A program made the translations under genes and the position numbers. From contig LR134389.1 in the NCBI GenBank assembly GCA_900637675.1, positions 558,001 through 622,000 on the forward strand: DNA of 64,000 nt. The letters are read 5' to 3'. Position 1 is the stretch's first letter; every line of letters begins with the position of its first letter. Below the pieces are notes generated by a model. That model was given only the letters and a program-made list of their open reading frames with translations. It had not been told where the DNA came from and ran no database searches. Shown one piece after another: positions 8,818 to 18,187 of the stretch. This DNA comes from Streptococcus equi subsp. equi. GTDB lineage: Bacteria; Bacillota; Bacilli; Lactobacillales; Streptococcaceae.

Positions 8818-9102
8818 ATGTTTGGTGTTATTCAATTATCTGAGGTTGTGTTTGGGGCGCATGTGTTAAGCCTGACTGCTGCTAAGGCTAGCTTGTCTGA
8901 TGTCAAAGCTAGCTTTCCCAGCCATCAGTCATCAAGTAAGGTGCTAGATCTGTATCAGTCAGAGTTTGAAGCACTCTCTCAGCTTGTTGCTGCCTATGCT
9001 AGGCTTTTGGAAAAGGATATTGCCTTGATTGCCGAGGCTGGTCAAGAATTAGCCCTAACAGATAAGCAGTTGGGACAAGCTATAGGATTTAGGTTACAAT
9101 AG
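8818..9102 (+). CDS. small helical T7SS protein (TIGR04197 / YwqI-like LXG partner)
   Basis: I place the start at the ATG at 8818 (94 residues; MFGVIQLSEV), preceded by GGGAGGG; an upstream TTG or ATG would run inside the previous gene. The product is short, helical, without Trp or Cys, and belongs by size and position to the TIGR04197/YwqI type VII secretion family. Such genes come as a pair with a DUF5082 gene immediately upstream of an LXG toxin, exactly the arrangement here. A role as a second targeting partner of the LXG N-terminus is inference. Confidence 0.7.
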   Translation: MFGVIQLSEVVFGAHVLSLTAAKASLSDVKASFPSHQSSSKVLDLYQSEFEALSQLVAAYARLLEKDIALIAEAGQELALTDKQLGQAIGFRLQ

Positions 9103-9111
9103 GAGGAGGGT

Positions 9112-9210
9112 ATGGGATATAAGATTCACTTTGAAGCCATCAGTGCCGCCCAACAAAGCACTCAAACCACGATCAGTGCTTGGGGAGAAAGGTCGTCTTC
9201 TCTTTTATGA
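9112..9210 (+). pseudogene. LXG-domain T7SS toxin, truncated after about 26 codons
   Basis: An ATG at 9112 with a very strong ribosome-binding site (AGGAGGAGGG) opens MGYKIHFEAISAAQQSTQTT, then ISAWGE. This matches the start of the LXG domain that marks polymorphic T7SS toxins. The similarity stops near 9185, where sequence of an ISL3-type element begins on the other strand, and the chimeric frame ends at a TGA at 9208-9210. Neither the rest of the LXG domain, the C-terminal toxin domain nor an immunity gene is present after the element. The toxin module was therefore lost, not just interrupted. Confidence 0.75.
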
Positions 9211-10511
9211 TGTTCAAAGCAAGGTAAATACTTTTCTTGAAGTTGTCAACGTTTCTGAATCCAAAAGCATTGCGCTTGATACCTTTGATAAATTTGTTAG
9301 TTGCTTCAAGCTTGGCGTTAGAATAAGGCAGTTCAATGGCATTGATGATATAGTCGTTATAGCGTATAAAGGTGTTTAAAGTCGTTTTGAAGGTGTGATT
9401 GAGATGAGGCAAAGCATCTTGACTTAACCCAAAGAAGAGCTCTGTCTTCTTTTCTTGCAAGTGAAAAAGAAGTCATTGGTACAGATCATAATAGCCTTTT
9501 AACTCAGGGATTCGTTTGAAAATCTTATTGAGACATTGTCTAGGAGTTAATGTTTCTCTAAAGGTCCTAGAGTAGAAAGTATTAAGAGATAGTTTCCAGT
9601 TATCCTTTAGACTAAGCTTCCAATAGTATTTAAGAGCCCGATATTCAAGAGCTTTCTTATCAAATGGCTTCATGAGTTGAATGCGAGTTTGATTGAGCGC
9701 TCTACTCATGTGCTACACAATGTGGAAGCGATCGAGAACAATTTTAGCTTTTGGGAGTGAACTAGTCCAGTGGACTAATTCAGCCTGAGCTTAAAAATAG
9801 AAGAGCGAAGGGTTTAATGAGAGGAATGTAACTTCCTGACATATCGACAGTAACAACTTTGCCCTTATTTCTAGCTTCTTTGGAGTACTTAAAGAAGTGA
9901 TTTCGAATGGTTGTTTGACATCTGTTATTGCGAATGATAATGATTTTCTTGGTGTTGAAATCCTGAGCGATAAAGGCTAGTTTGCCCTTTTGATAAGAGA
10001 ATTCGTTCCAGGAAAGCACCTCAGGTAAGGTGGTGTAATCCTCTTTAAAGTGACATTGCTTGAGCTTATGATAGACGGTAGAGGTAGAGATAGCGAGTTT
10101 AGCAGCAATATGCGTAAAAGCTTCTTTATTGAGCAATAGCTGAGAGATCTTCTGTCTAACTGGTTCAGAGATTTGGCAATTTTTCTTCACGAGATTGGTT
10201 TCAGAGACAGCTACCTTCCGACAGGTTTGACATTGAAACCTGCTCTTTTTCAATCGAATAAGGCTAGGGAAGCCACCGATTTCGATGAAAGGGATTTTAG
10301 AGGGCTTCTGGAAGTCATACTTAATCTGAGCTCTCTTACAGTGCTTACACTTAGGAGGTTGATAGTCCAATGTAGCGATGACTTCGATATGTGTATCATG
10401 CTGGATAGCCTTATCGAAGGTGATATTTTGATCTTTAATTCCGATGAGTAGTGTGGTATGATGAATCTGTTCCATAAGACACTTTCTAATGATGGTCTGG
10501 TCGCTTTTCAT
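9173..10511 (-). pseudogene. ISL3-family transposase, multiply interrupted
   Basis: Three consecutive minus-strand pieces make up a nearly full-length ISL3 transposase of about 416 residues. 9780-10511 is the N-terminal part, with a CxxC zinc ribbon (CKHC...CQTCRK) and a helix-turn-helix (AAKLAISTSTVYHKLK). 9473-9709 is the central part. 9173-9460 is the C-terminal part, with ELPYSNAKLEATNKFIKGIK around the catalytic Glu. The first and second pieces are out of frame, with an extra TAG nearby (VLDRFHIV-stop-HM). The second and third are in the same frame but separated by a TGA. Several independent lesions mean true decay. Confidence 0.85.
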
Positions 10512-10595
10512 GATAAGCCTTATGGGACTTTTTGTGTACTCAAAAGCCCTATAATCTCCATAGTGGACTTACCCACTACAGAAATTATAAAGCCC
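9180..10595 (-). mobile_element. decayed ISL3-family insertion sequence, one end missing
   Basis: The element carries one transposase gene, broken in several places. The upstream (right) end contains an imperfect palindrome at about 10545-10590 (ATAATCTCCATAGTGG against ATAATTTCTGTAGTGG on the opposite strand). This is compatible with an ISL3-type terminal repeat plus a sub-terminal copy. No matching inverted end is found at the left side, where the transposase reading frame runs into LXG toxin sequence. So the left terminus and the flanking toxin gene were lost by deletion. Boundaries are approximate. Confidence 0.7.
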
Positions 10596-10855
10596 TAAAA
10601 ACCAATCTGAGGTTGTTGCAACAGGATTGGTTTTTTCTTGTGATTGCAGATCAGACTTTTCAAAAGAACAAGCACATTATCTCAGCTAGACTGGTGCTTG
10701 ATAGCTCCTGAGCCCTTGTTTGCTGTAGTTGATAGGACTTTGCTGATGGCCTAGTCAGGCATATCGTATCAAATTCAAGTTTTTTCATGTCACTGTCTAT
10801 AGTTTGTCTGCCCTACTTTAGGTAGAATAGAGGTAACTTAAGAGAGGAGTTTATT

Positions 10856-11566
10856 ATGGAATTAACGATGCTTTTGATGGTTTCAGTTTTCATTGCAGGG
10901 CTGTTATCATTCTTTTCCCCTTGTATCTTTCCAGTTCTGCCGGTGTATTTAGGCATTTTGTTAGATTCTGATGATTCTAGGTCTATTACTATTTTTGGCA
11001 AGAAACTATATTGGTACGGTATTGTTAAGACCCTTGCTTTTATTTCAGGTCTATCTACCATTTTTATCATTTTAGGCTATGGGGCTGGTTTACTGGGTAA
11101 TATTTTATATGCTGCTTGGTTTCGCTACCTACTTGGTGCCTTTGTGATTTTGTTAGGTATTCATCAAATGGAAATCGTAACCATTAAGAAGCTGCAATTT
11201 CAAAAGAGCGTAGCATTTCAAAATAAGAAGGACCGCAATGCTGTTTTAAATGCCTTTTTGCTGGGAATTACCTTTAGCTTTGGTTGGACGCCCTGTGTTG
11301 GACCAGTTCTTAGCTCGGTGCTTGCCTTAGCGGCTTCAGGTGGCAGTGGGGCTTGGCAGGGTGGCTTCTTGATGATTATTTATACCTTGGGCTTAGGCCT
11401 ACCATTTTTACTACTATCTTTTGCTTCTGGTATTGTGTTGAAGCACTTTAATAAATTAAAACCACACATTCCTCTATTGAAGAAGTTAGGTGGCTTACTT
11501 ATTGTTATAATGGGCTTACTGTTGATGACAGGAAATCTCAATAGTTTATCAGGTTTATTTGAATAA
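10856..11566 (+). CDS. ccdA: CcdA-family membrane thiol:disulfide transporter
   Basis: CcdA/DsbD-beta proteins pass electrons from cytoplasmic thioredoxin across the membrane to extracytoplasmic thioredoxin-like proteins. The 236-residue product has six predicted membrane segments and the paired redox motifs of the family: SFFSPCIFPVLP near residue 18-29 and FGWTPCVGPVL near residue 141. The gene is followed at 13 bases by a thioredoxin-like lipoprotein gene and then msrAB. This matches the pneumococcal ccdA1-etrx1-msrAB1 set, which reduces oxidised methionine in surface proteins. The start has an AGAGAGGAG ribosome-binding site. Confidence 0.9.
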   Translation: MELTMLLMVSVFIAGLLSFFSPCIFPVLPVYLGILLDSDDSRSITIFGKKLYWYGIVKTLAFISGLSTIFIILGYGAGLLGNILYAAWFRYLLGAFVILLGIHQMEIVTIKKLQFQKSVAFQNKKDRNAVLNAFLLGITFSFGWTPCVGPVLSSVLALAASGGSGAWQGGFLMIIYTLGLGLPFLLLSFASGIVLKHFNKLKPHIPLLKKLGGLLIVIMGLLLMTGNLNSLSGLFE

Positions 11567-11579
11567 AGGAGAAGAAACA

Positions 11580-12229
11580 ATGAAAAAACAACATTTTTAA
11601 CAACAGGCTTAGCATGTCTTGCTTTATTAACTGCATGTTCGGCGAAGGATAAAATGGCCATGAATGATAGTAAAAAAGACCATATGACCAGGACCGATGA
11701 CAAATCAAAGATGAAAAAGGATCAAAAAGACAAGATGTCAGACAAGAAGGATATGATGTCAGATGACAAGCACATGTCAGATGCTGACAAGGCTAGTAAG
11801 AATGATGGGCAAATGGCTCCAGATTTTGAATTAAAGAGCATTGATGGCAAGACTTATCGTTTGTCAGATTTTAAAGGTAAGAAGGTTTACTTGAAATTTT
11901 GGGCCTCATGGTGTTCTATCTGCTTATCAACCTTAGGTGATACACAGTCATTAGCTACGATGAAGGATAAGGATTTTGAGGTCTTAACCATTGTTTCACC
12001 TGGTCATCAGGGTGAAAAATCCGAGGCTGATTTCAAAAAATGGTTTGAAGGAACAGACTTTAAGGATTTACCAGTCTTGCTCGATCCAGATGGCAAGCTG
12101 CTAGAGGCTTATGGTGTGAGATCTTATCCAACTGAAATTTTTGTTGGCAGTGATGGTGTTTTAGCTAAGAAGCATATTGGTTATGCAAAGAAATCAGAGA
12201 TTGAAAAAACCTTAAAGGAGATTAAATAA
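11580..12229 (+). CDS. TlpA-like thioredoxin lipoprotein (Etrx1-type), frameshifted as read
   Basis: The ATG at 11580 follows an AAAGGAGAAG ribosome-binding site, but the frame stops after six codons. Adding one A to the A6 run at 11583-11588 restores a lipoprotein signal peptide reading [20 protein letters not shown], with the Cys as lipidation site. This is followed by a Lys/Asp/Met-rich linker and a TlpA/AhpC-type thioredoxin domain with the WASWCSIC active site. As written only the frame from the internal ATG at 11654 (191 codons, no signal) is open. The partner genes ccdA and msrAB are intact, which argues for a base-call error. The known family role is to reduce the extracellular MsrAB. 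Confidence 0.8.
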
Positions 12230-12246
12230 GCAAAGGAGGCTGTCTC

Positions 12247-13359
12247 ATGGAACACAAATGGAAGTTATTGCTACTCGTTTTTGGAGCCTTAGTATTTTTA
12301 GGAGGTGTTTTGATGGTCTTTCAAAGAGGCTACGCTACTAGCTACCATAATAATCAGGTCAAGCTGCCTGCCAAAGGGACGTCTCAGCTCAAGAAGACTG
12401 CTAATGCCAAGCTGCCTGAGAAGAAAAAGGAGATTTACCTTGCAGGAGGCTGTTTCTGGGGTGTGGAGGAGTATTTTTCAAATGTTGATGGTGTTCTAGA
12501 TGCTGTTTCTGGCTATGCTAATGGTAGAGGCGACACAACCTCTTATCAATTGCTGCACCAGACAGGACATGCTGAGACGGTTCAGGTTGTGTATGATGCT
12601 AATCGGATTAGCTTAAAGGAGCTTCTTTTACACTACTTTAGAATCATTGACCCAACAAGCCTCAATAAGCAGGGCAATGATCGTGGCAGTCAGTACCGTA
12701 CAGGCATTTATTATACGGATCCATCTGATTTGACTACTATTGATATGGTCTTTCAGGAAAAAGCTTCGGATTACAAAAAGAAAATTGTTGTGGAAAAAGC
12801 TCCCCTAAAGAGCTTTACCAAGGCTGAGGAATATCATCAGGATTACCTCAAGAAAAATCCTAATGGCTACTGCCATATTAATGTCAACGAGGCTTCATAC
12901 CCAGTGATTGATAAGACAAAATACCCTAAGCCAAGTAAGGAAGAGATTAAAAAGAAGCTATCAAAGGATGAATATCGTGTGACCCAAAACAATGAAACTG
13001 AAAAAGCCTTTTCAAACAGGTACTGGGATTCCTTTGAAGCAGGGATCTATGTAGATGTGGTCACTGGTGAGCCGCTGTTTTCTTCCAAGGATAAATTTGA
13101 ATCAGGCTGTGGCTGGCCAAGCTTTAGCAGGCCTATTAGCCCAGATGTGCTACGCTATAAGACAGACAAGAGCTTCAATATGAACCGTACAGAGGTGAGA
13201 AGCCGCTCAGGCAATTCCCATTTAGGTCATGTCTTTACCGATGGTCCTAAGGATCAGGGTGGTCTGCGTTATTGTATTAACAGTTTATCCATTCGATTTA
13301 TTCCAAAGGCTGAAATGGAAGCTAAAGGCTATGGTTACCTTTTAACAGCAGTTGATTAG
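12247..13359 (+). CDS. msrAB: membrane-anchored MsrA-MsrB fusion, peptide methionine sulfoxide reductase
   Basis: The 370-residue product has an N-terminal membrane anchor (about 5-27), an MsrA domain (about 60-210, catalytic [11 protein letters not shown]) and an MsrB domain (about 235-368, with [26 protein letters not shown] and the catalytic RYCINSLSI). MsrA reduces the S and MsrB the R epimer of methionine sulfoxide. The anchor places the enzyme outside the membrane, where it would be recycled by the thioredoxin lipoprotein and CcdA just upstream. Gene order is co-directional with 17 bases between genes. All catalytic cysteines are present. Confidence 0.95.
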   Translation: MEHKWKLLLLVFGALVFLGGVLMVFQRGYATSYHNNQVKLPAKGTSQLKKTANAKLPEKKKEIYLAGGCFWGVEEYFSNVDGVLDAVSGYANGRGDTTSYQLLHQTGHAETVQVVYDANRISLKELLLHYFRIIDPTSLNKQGNDRGSQYRTGIYYTDPSDLTTIDMVFQEKASDYKKKIVVEKAPLKSFTKAEEYHQDYLKKNPNGYCHINVNEASYPVIDKTKYPKPSKEEIKKKLSKDEYRVTQNNETEKAFSNRYWDSFEAGIYVDVVTGEPLFSSKDKFESGCGWPSFSRPISPDVLRYKTDKSFNMNRTEVRSRSGNSHLGHVFTDGPKDQGGLRYCINSLSIRFIPKAEMEAKGYGYLLTAVD

Positions 13360-13626
13360 AAGATTATCCTAAGATTTGTTATAATAAGATGAGGAAGCAC
13401 AGATGGTTGATTATAGTTATTAAGACCTGAAGATTACTTCAGTCGATATTGCTAAATGTGATCAGGCTCATGCCCTTTAGTCTTGCTTAAGAGGTAGTAG
13501 CTTTTAAAAGAGTGATTACGATAAGAGGCATTTGCTCAGAGCTTGTCCTATTTAGCTCTTGTCGAGCTATGTGCAGAGCTTGTATGACTATGGTCACTAA
13601 GCATTAGAAATAGTAGGAGAAATGGT

Positions 13627-14367
13627 GTGTACTCATTACTTATTGTTGAAGACGAATACCTTGTGCGTCAGGGTATTCGTTCTTTGGTTGATTTTGACCA
13701 ATTTGCCATCGATCGTATAGCAGAGGCTGAGAATGGTCAGGTGGCTTGGGAGTTGTTCCAAGAAAATCCTTATGACATTGTTTTAACAGATATTAATATG
13801 CCAAAGCTTAACGGCATTCAACTGGCAGAGCTTATAAAGGCAAGGGCTCCAAAGACTCATCTTGTTTTTTTGACAGGTTATGATGATTTCAATTATGCCC
13901 TATCTGCCTTAAAGCTAGGGGCTGATGACTACCTGCTAAAGCCATTTTCCAAATCAGATGTTGAAGAAATGCTCAAAAAGCTAAAGCAGAAATTAGAAAA
14001 GCTCAAAAAAACAGAGGCCCTTCAAAAACTAGTTGATAAGCCGCAGCAAGAAGGCTCAGAAATTAAGCTAGCTATCCAAGAGCGTTTAGCTGATTCAAGC
14101 CTAACGCTAAAGAGCCTATCAAGCCAGTTAGGCTTTAGCCCTAACTATCTAAGTGTTTTAATCAAAAAGGATCTAGGTTTGCCTTTTCAGGATTACTTGA
14201 TTCAGGAGCGTCTTAAAAAGGCTAAGCTCTTATTATTAACAACGGATTTGAAGGTTTATGAGATAGCAGAGCAGGTTGGCTTTGAGGATATTAATTATTT
14301 TTCCCAGCGCTTTAAGCAGTTGGTTGGAATGACACCAAGGCAATATAAAAAAGGAGAAGGCCAATGA
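13627..14367 (+). CDS. AraC-type response regulator (TCS09-like, YesN family)
   Basis: A 246-residue regulator: receiver domain (about 1-120, acidic pocket VEDE, phospho-acceptor Asp in DIVLTDINMPKLNG, and the Lys in YLLKPF), a short coiled linker, then a C-terminal AraC helix-turn-helix pair (about 150-242, ending FSQRFKQLVGMTPRQYKK). The start is the GTG at 13627, placed 7 bases after AGGAG; a nearby ATG is out of frame. The stop overlaps the kinase ATG by four bases. Position after msrAB matches pneumococcal TCS09. The 267-base gap upstream (13360-13626) shows no other gene; promoter details were not resolved. Confidence 0.9.
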   Translation: MYSLLIVEDEYLVRQGIRSLVDFDQFAIDRIAEAENGQVAWELFQENPYDIVLTDINMPKLNGIQLAELIKARAPKTHLVFLTGYDDFNYALSALKLGADDYLLKPFSKSDVEEMLKKLKQKLEKLKKTEALQKLVDKPQQEGSEIKLAIQERLADSSLTLKSLSSQLGFSPNYLSVLIKKDLGLPFQDYLIQERLKKAKLLLLTTDLKVYEIAEQVGFEDINYFSQRFKQLVGMTPRQYKKGEGQ

Positions 14368-16082
14368 AGCGCTACCCTCTTTTAGTACAATTAGTGAGTT
14401 ATTTTTTTCTGATTGTGATTTCACTAATCACTATTCTGGGAGTGATTTATTATCAGACCAGCTCTCATAATATCAGGCAGCTCATTGAACGCGAAACCAG
14501 ACAGAGCATTCGGCAGAGCTCTCAATTTATTGATGCCTACATTAAGCCATTAAAGGAGACAACCTCAGCCTTAGCTAGCCATGCTGAGATTCAGAGCTTT
14601 GCTAAGGCAGCTAACAGTAGTCATCAAGAGCAGGTGTTGGCACTGATGACAACTGTGCTGTCGACCAATTCAGACCTGCGCTCAGCGGTTCTGGTGACAA
14701 AGGATGGTCGTATGGTCACAACCAACCCAAAGCTAATCATGACTACCTCGCATGATATGATGGCAGAGCCCTGGTACAAGTCAGCTATTGACCGCAAGGC
14801 CATGCCGGTGTTGACCCCTGCAAGGCAGCTGTCCTCGCATTCTAAAAAGGATTGGGTGGTTTCAGTTACTCAGGAGGTAGTTGATGAGACAGGGAACAAT
14901 TTAGGGGTGCTGCGATTGGATATTGGCTACAATACCATCAAATCCTCCCTAGATCAATTGCAGCTTGGGCGTAGGGGCTTTGCCTTTATCGTCAATGATA
15001 AGCATGAATTTGTCTATCACCCTAAAAATACCGTCTATAGCTCAGAGCGAGAAATGGCCGCAATGAAGCCTTACCTTGCTGTTGCTGATGGCTATACAAA
15101 GCCTAAGGATTATTTTGTTTACCAAAGGGTGATTCCAGACAGTCAATGGACCTTGATTGGAGTTGCCTCTTTGGATCAGCTGTATCATGTGCAGCGGCAG
15201 ATTTTTTGGTCCTTTTTAGGGACGGGTCTGCTTGCAACTGTCATCTGTGGTCTTGGGACAGTATTTGTTCTGAGAAGCTGGATTGGTCCTATCAGGAGGC
15301 TTCAGGCTCTCATTTTAGCTATTCAAAAGGGTAACCGTCAGCTGCGTGCTGAGGAAATTGGCTCGCCTGAGTTAGCTGATTTGGCACGTCAGTTTAACGC
15401 CATGCTGGATCAAATTGATAGTTTGATGATTTCAGTTGCTGACAAGGAAAAGGCTATTGGGCAGTATCGTCTGCAAGCCTTAGCCAGTCAAATTAATCCT
15501 CATTTTTTGTACAACACCTTAGATACTATTATTTGGATGGCAGAGTTTAATGACAGCCAGCGTGTAGTTGATGTCACCAAGTCTCTGGCTAAGTATTTCC
15601 GCTTGGCCTTAAATCAGGGAAATGAATTGATTAGCCTTGCTGATGAATTGGATCACGCTCGTCAGTATTTGTTTATCCAAAAGCAGCGCTATGGTGACAA
15701 GCTGCACTATGAGATCAAAGGTCTTGAGAAATACCAGGACTTTATGATTCCTAAGCTGATTCTTCAGCCCTTGGTTGAAAACGCTATTTATCATGGTATT
15801 AAGGAGGTTGATAGACCTGGAATGATCAGAGTAACTGTATTAGAAGCTGATCGTCATGTGATATTATCCGTTTGGGATAATGGAAAGGGCATAAGCTTAG
15901 CTGATGACAGCAGTCAGGCCCTGCTTGAGTGTGGCGGTGTTGGTTTAAAAAATGTTGACCAGCGCTTGAAATTACAGTATGGTCATCTCTATAGAATGGC
16001 AATCACTAGCGAGCAGGCTGTTTTTACTGAGATTAAGCTTTATCTTCCCAAGCCGCTTGATGGCCTAAATGAGCTCCCCTAA
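14364..16082 (+). CDS. sensor histidine kinase (YesM/LytS-like), partner of the adjacent AraC-type regulator
   Basis: The 572-residue membrane kinase has a first membrane segment at about 9-30, a dCache-like extracytoplasmic sensor (about 31-275), and a second membrane segment near 281-300. A HAMP domain (about 300-355), a His_kinase domain with the phospho-acceptor in SQINPHFLYNTLD near residue 378, and a HATPase domain (LVENAIYHGI near 470, DNGKGI) follow. The four-base overlap with the regulator gene indicates one transcript and translational coupling. Kinases of this class often sense carbohydrates or peptides, but nothing in the sequence names the ligand. Confidence 0.92.
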   Translation: MKRYPLLVQLVSYFFLIVISLITILGVIYYQTSSHNIRQLIERETRQSIRQSSQFIDAYIKPLKETTSALASHAEIQSFAKAANSSHQEQVLALMTTVLSTNSDLRSAVLVTKDGRMVTTNPKLIMTTSHDMMAEPWYKSAIDRKAMPVLTPARQLSSHSKKDWVVSVTQEVVDETGNNLGVLRLDIGYNTIKSSLDQLQLGRRGFAFIVNDKHEFVYHPKNTVYSSEREMAAMKPYLAVADGYTKPKDYFVYQRVIPDSQWTLIGVASLDQLYHVQRQIFWSFLGTGLLATVICGLGTVFVLRSWIGPIRRLQALILAIQKGNRQLRAEEIGSPELADLARQFNAMLDQIDSLMISVADKEKAIGQYRLQALASQINPHFLYNTLDTIIWMAEFNDSQRVVDVTKSLAKYFRLALNQGNELISLADELDHARQYLFIQKQRYGDKLHYEIKGLEKYQDFMIPKLILQPLVENAIYHGIKEVDRPGMIRVTVLEADRHVILSVWDNGKGISLADDSSQALLECGGVGLKNVDQRLKLQYGHLYRMAITSEQAVFTEIKLYLPKPLDGLNELP

Positions 16083-16120
16083 TCAATCTGCCCTTAGTAG
16101 AACAAGGAAAAGAGAGGTTT

Positions 16121-17209
16121 ATGTCTTTAGAATCCGATTATTTTAAGCGAAAAAGTCCTGTATTTGAGGCCCTTATCCCTTATGGCTTTACCCAAGAGGG
16201 TGACACTTATTGTTATCAGGAGTCATTTATGGAGGGAGATTTCAAGGCCTTGATTACGATCAAGTCGTCTGGTCAGCTCTCAGCTAGAGTGATTGATACT
16301 GACCTTGGGGAGGACTATCTCCCCTTGAGAAATGATAGACAGCAGGGAGTTTATGTTGGTCAGGTTCGTCAAGCTTATCTAGAGCTTCTTGGACGTTTAT
16401 CAGCTGCCTGCTTTAGGTCTACCCCTTTTCAGACAAGGCAGGCCAACCAAGTGGCAACAAGCATTAGCCAGCAGTGGAATGATCCACTAGATTACCCCTT
16501 TGAAAAATTCCCTAATATTGCCACTTATCGTGTTTCTGGCAAGTGGTATGCGATGGTATTGCCCCTGCTAGCCGATAAATTAGGACAGGTGCCAAAGGTC
16601 TTACAGGGGCAAATGGTTGAGGTATTGACTGTTAGAATTGCTCCTAATCAGCTAACACACCTCTTGCAGCAACGTGGTGTTTACCCAGCCTATCATATGT
16701 CTAAAAAGACCTGGATTAGCCTATTACTAGATGGTACACTAGCAGATGATCAGCTCTGGGAGCTAGTCACGAAAAGTCGTCAATTGGCTAATCCTAATGG
16801 CCTAGCTAACCCAGATGGACCAGATTACTGGGTGATTCCTGCTAATCTCAGCTATTACGATATTGACGCGGAATTTGCAGCTAATCCTGACATTCTCTGG
16901 ACGCAAAAGGCTTCCATAAAAGCTGGAGACTATGTTTTTATTTATATCACTGCACCGACCAGATCAATTCGCTATGCCTGTCAGGTCTTGAGATCAGACA
17001 TTCCTAATCAAGGCTATCGGAAAAATGCGAAGATTAAGACCTTAATGTCGCTACGCTTGTTGCATTGCTACGAAGATGGTTTGATTTCCCTTGATTTGAT
17101 GAAACAGTATGGGGTTAATGCTGTTCGCGGTCCAAGACGGTTAAGCCCACAATTAGTTGCATTTTTGAAGGAAAAAGAGTATTTTAAAGATGTGAAACAA
17201 AAAGAATGA
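16121..17209 (+). CDS. MmcQ/YjbR-fold protein with C-terminal EVE/PUA-like domain
   Basis: A 362-residue soluble protein in three parts. The N-terminal segment (1-105) resembles a YjbR-type accessory fold. The middle (about 115-225) is a clear MmcQ/YjbR domain, with YPFEKFPNIATYRVSGKWYA and VYPAYHMSKKTWISLLLDG. The C-terminal part (about 230-360) is EVE/PUA-like: DYWVIPANLSYYDID, then KAGDYVFIYITAP. MmcQ/YjbR proteins adopt a CyaY-like fold and are annotated as DNA-binding; EVE domains bind modified bases or RNA. The function of this fusion is unknown. Its stop overlaps an ATG of the next frame, so it is probably co-transcribed with the B3/B4 gene. Confidence 0.75.
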   Translation: MSLESDYFKRKSPVFEALIPYGFTQEGDTYCYQESFMEGDFKALITIKSSGQLSARVIDTDLGEDYLPLRNDRQQGVYVGQVRQAYLELLGRLSAACFRSTPFQTRQANQVATSISQQWNDPLDYPFEKFPNIATYRVSGKWYAMVLPLLADKLGQVPKVLQGQMVEVLTVRIAPNQLTHLLQQRGVYPAYHMSKKTWISLLLDGTLADDQLWELVTKSRQLANPNGLANPDGPDYWVIPANLSYYDIDAEFAANPDILWTQKASIKAGDYVFIYITAPTRSIRYACQVLRSDIPNQGYRKNAKIKTLMSLRLLHCYEDGLISLDLMKQYGVNAVRGPRRLSPQLVAFLKEKEYFKDVKQKE

Positions 17210-17223
17210 TAAGGAGAGCGGGT

Positions 17224-17928
17224 ATGACTCAATTTATAGCAGATCAGAGCTTTTGGGAATTATTTCCTGATGCTAAGCTAGGTGTTTTGTTGCTCAGGAA
17301 CTATGACAATCAGGAAGACTCCCCACAAGAGGTCAAGCAATTATTGGCAGACAGCCATGACATAGCTAAGCAGTATTTGACTGAAGAGTCGTTTAGTGAC
17401 AATGAGATCATTCAGGTCTATCGTCAAGCCTATCAGCGTTTTAAGACAAAAAAGGGAGCCAGATCCAGTATTGAGGCCCTCCTAAAGAGGGTGGCAAATG
17501 GTCAAGTCCTATCCTCCATTAACCCTCTGGTGGATATTTACAATACAGCCAGTCTAAGGTTTGGTCTGCCAGTTGGCGCAGAAGATAGTGATTGCTTTGT
17601 AGGTGACTTACGCCTGACGTTAACAGAGGGAGGCGATGAGTTTTACCTCATTGGTGATTCTAAAAACAGTCCAACTCTGCCAAATGAGCTCTGCTACAAG
17701 GACGATGCTGGTGCTGTTTGCCGCTGCCTAAACTGGCGCGATGGTGAAAGGACAATGATTACCGATCGCACTAAAAATGCCTTTTTAGTCATTGAAGCAT
17801 TAGATAGCAAGACCCAAGCAAGACTACAGGACGCCCTTAAGTTTATCGAAGACAAGGCTAAGTGCTACCTGAAGGCAGAAACAGCACTATATACGCTGGA
17901 TCAAGCCTCACCAAGTATCACGTTTTAA
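17224..17928 (+). CDS. B3/B4 (tRNA-editing-like) domain protein
   Basis: I start at the ATG at 17224 (235 residues), because AAGGAG at 17211-17216 is placed for it; an earlier ATG at 17206 overlaps the previous stop and lacks a site. The body (about residues 15-225) is the B3/B4 domain known from the editing module of bacterial phenylalanyl-tRNA synthetase beta chain, here free-standing. Motifs include NPLVDIYNTASLRFGLPVGA and CYKDDAGAVCRCLNWRDGER. Free-standing homologues are suspected to edit mischarged tRNA, but this is not shown for this branch. A clear terminator follows. Confidence 0.8.
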   Translation: MTQFIADQSFWELFPDAKLGVLLLRNYDNQEDSPQEVKQLLADSHDIAKQYLTEESFSDNEIIQVYRQAYQRFKTKKGARSSIEALLKRVANGQVLSSINPLVDIYNTASLRFGLPVGAEDSDCFVGDLRLTLTEGGDEFYLIGDSKNSPTLPNELCYKDDAGAVCRCLNWRDGERTMITDRTKNAFLVIEALDSKTQARLQDALKFIEDKAKCYLKAETALYTLDQASPSITF

Positions 17929-17930
17929 TC

Positions 17931-17966
17931 AAAAAAAGCTAGGAAGCCAGTATTCCTAGTTTTTTC
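17931..17966 (+). terminator. intrinsic terminator after the B3/B4 gene
   Basis: A perfect 7-bp stem, CTAGGAA (17939-17945) with TTCCTAG (17953-17959), is flanked by A7 upstream and T7 downstream. It lies three bases after the stop codon and can act on both strands. Confidence 0.9.
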
Positions 17967-18187
17967 AGTTGTTCAGGTGCTTTTATTTGGTGTTGTCGAG
18001 GGAGATTTCCTTATAGCTGCAAGATATGACATGACAGGGAAACAGTTTTTGCTTGTTTGATCTAATCAAGCGATTAATAAAAGCTTTTAAGCTGTTGGTT
18101 ATGCTAAAGGGCTTTCTTAATCCTATCAGAGAACTTTAAAAAATAGTATAATGTAGTTAACTTATGATGATAGCTAAGGAGGTCAGC

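Noticed and set aside
9131..9379. Plus-strand frame of 82 codons over the ISL3 remnant
   Set aside because: It is antisense to the transposase C-terminus and has no ribosome-binding site.
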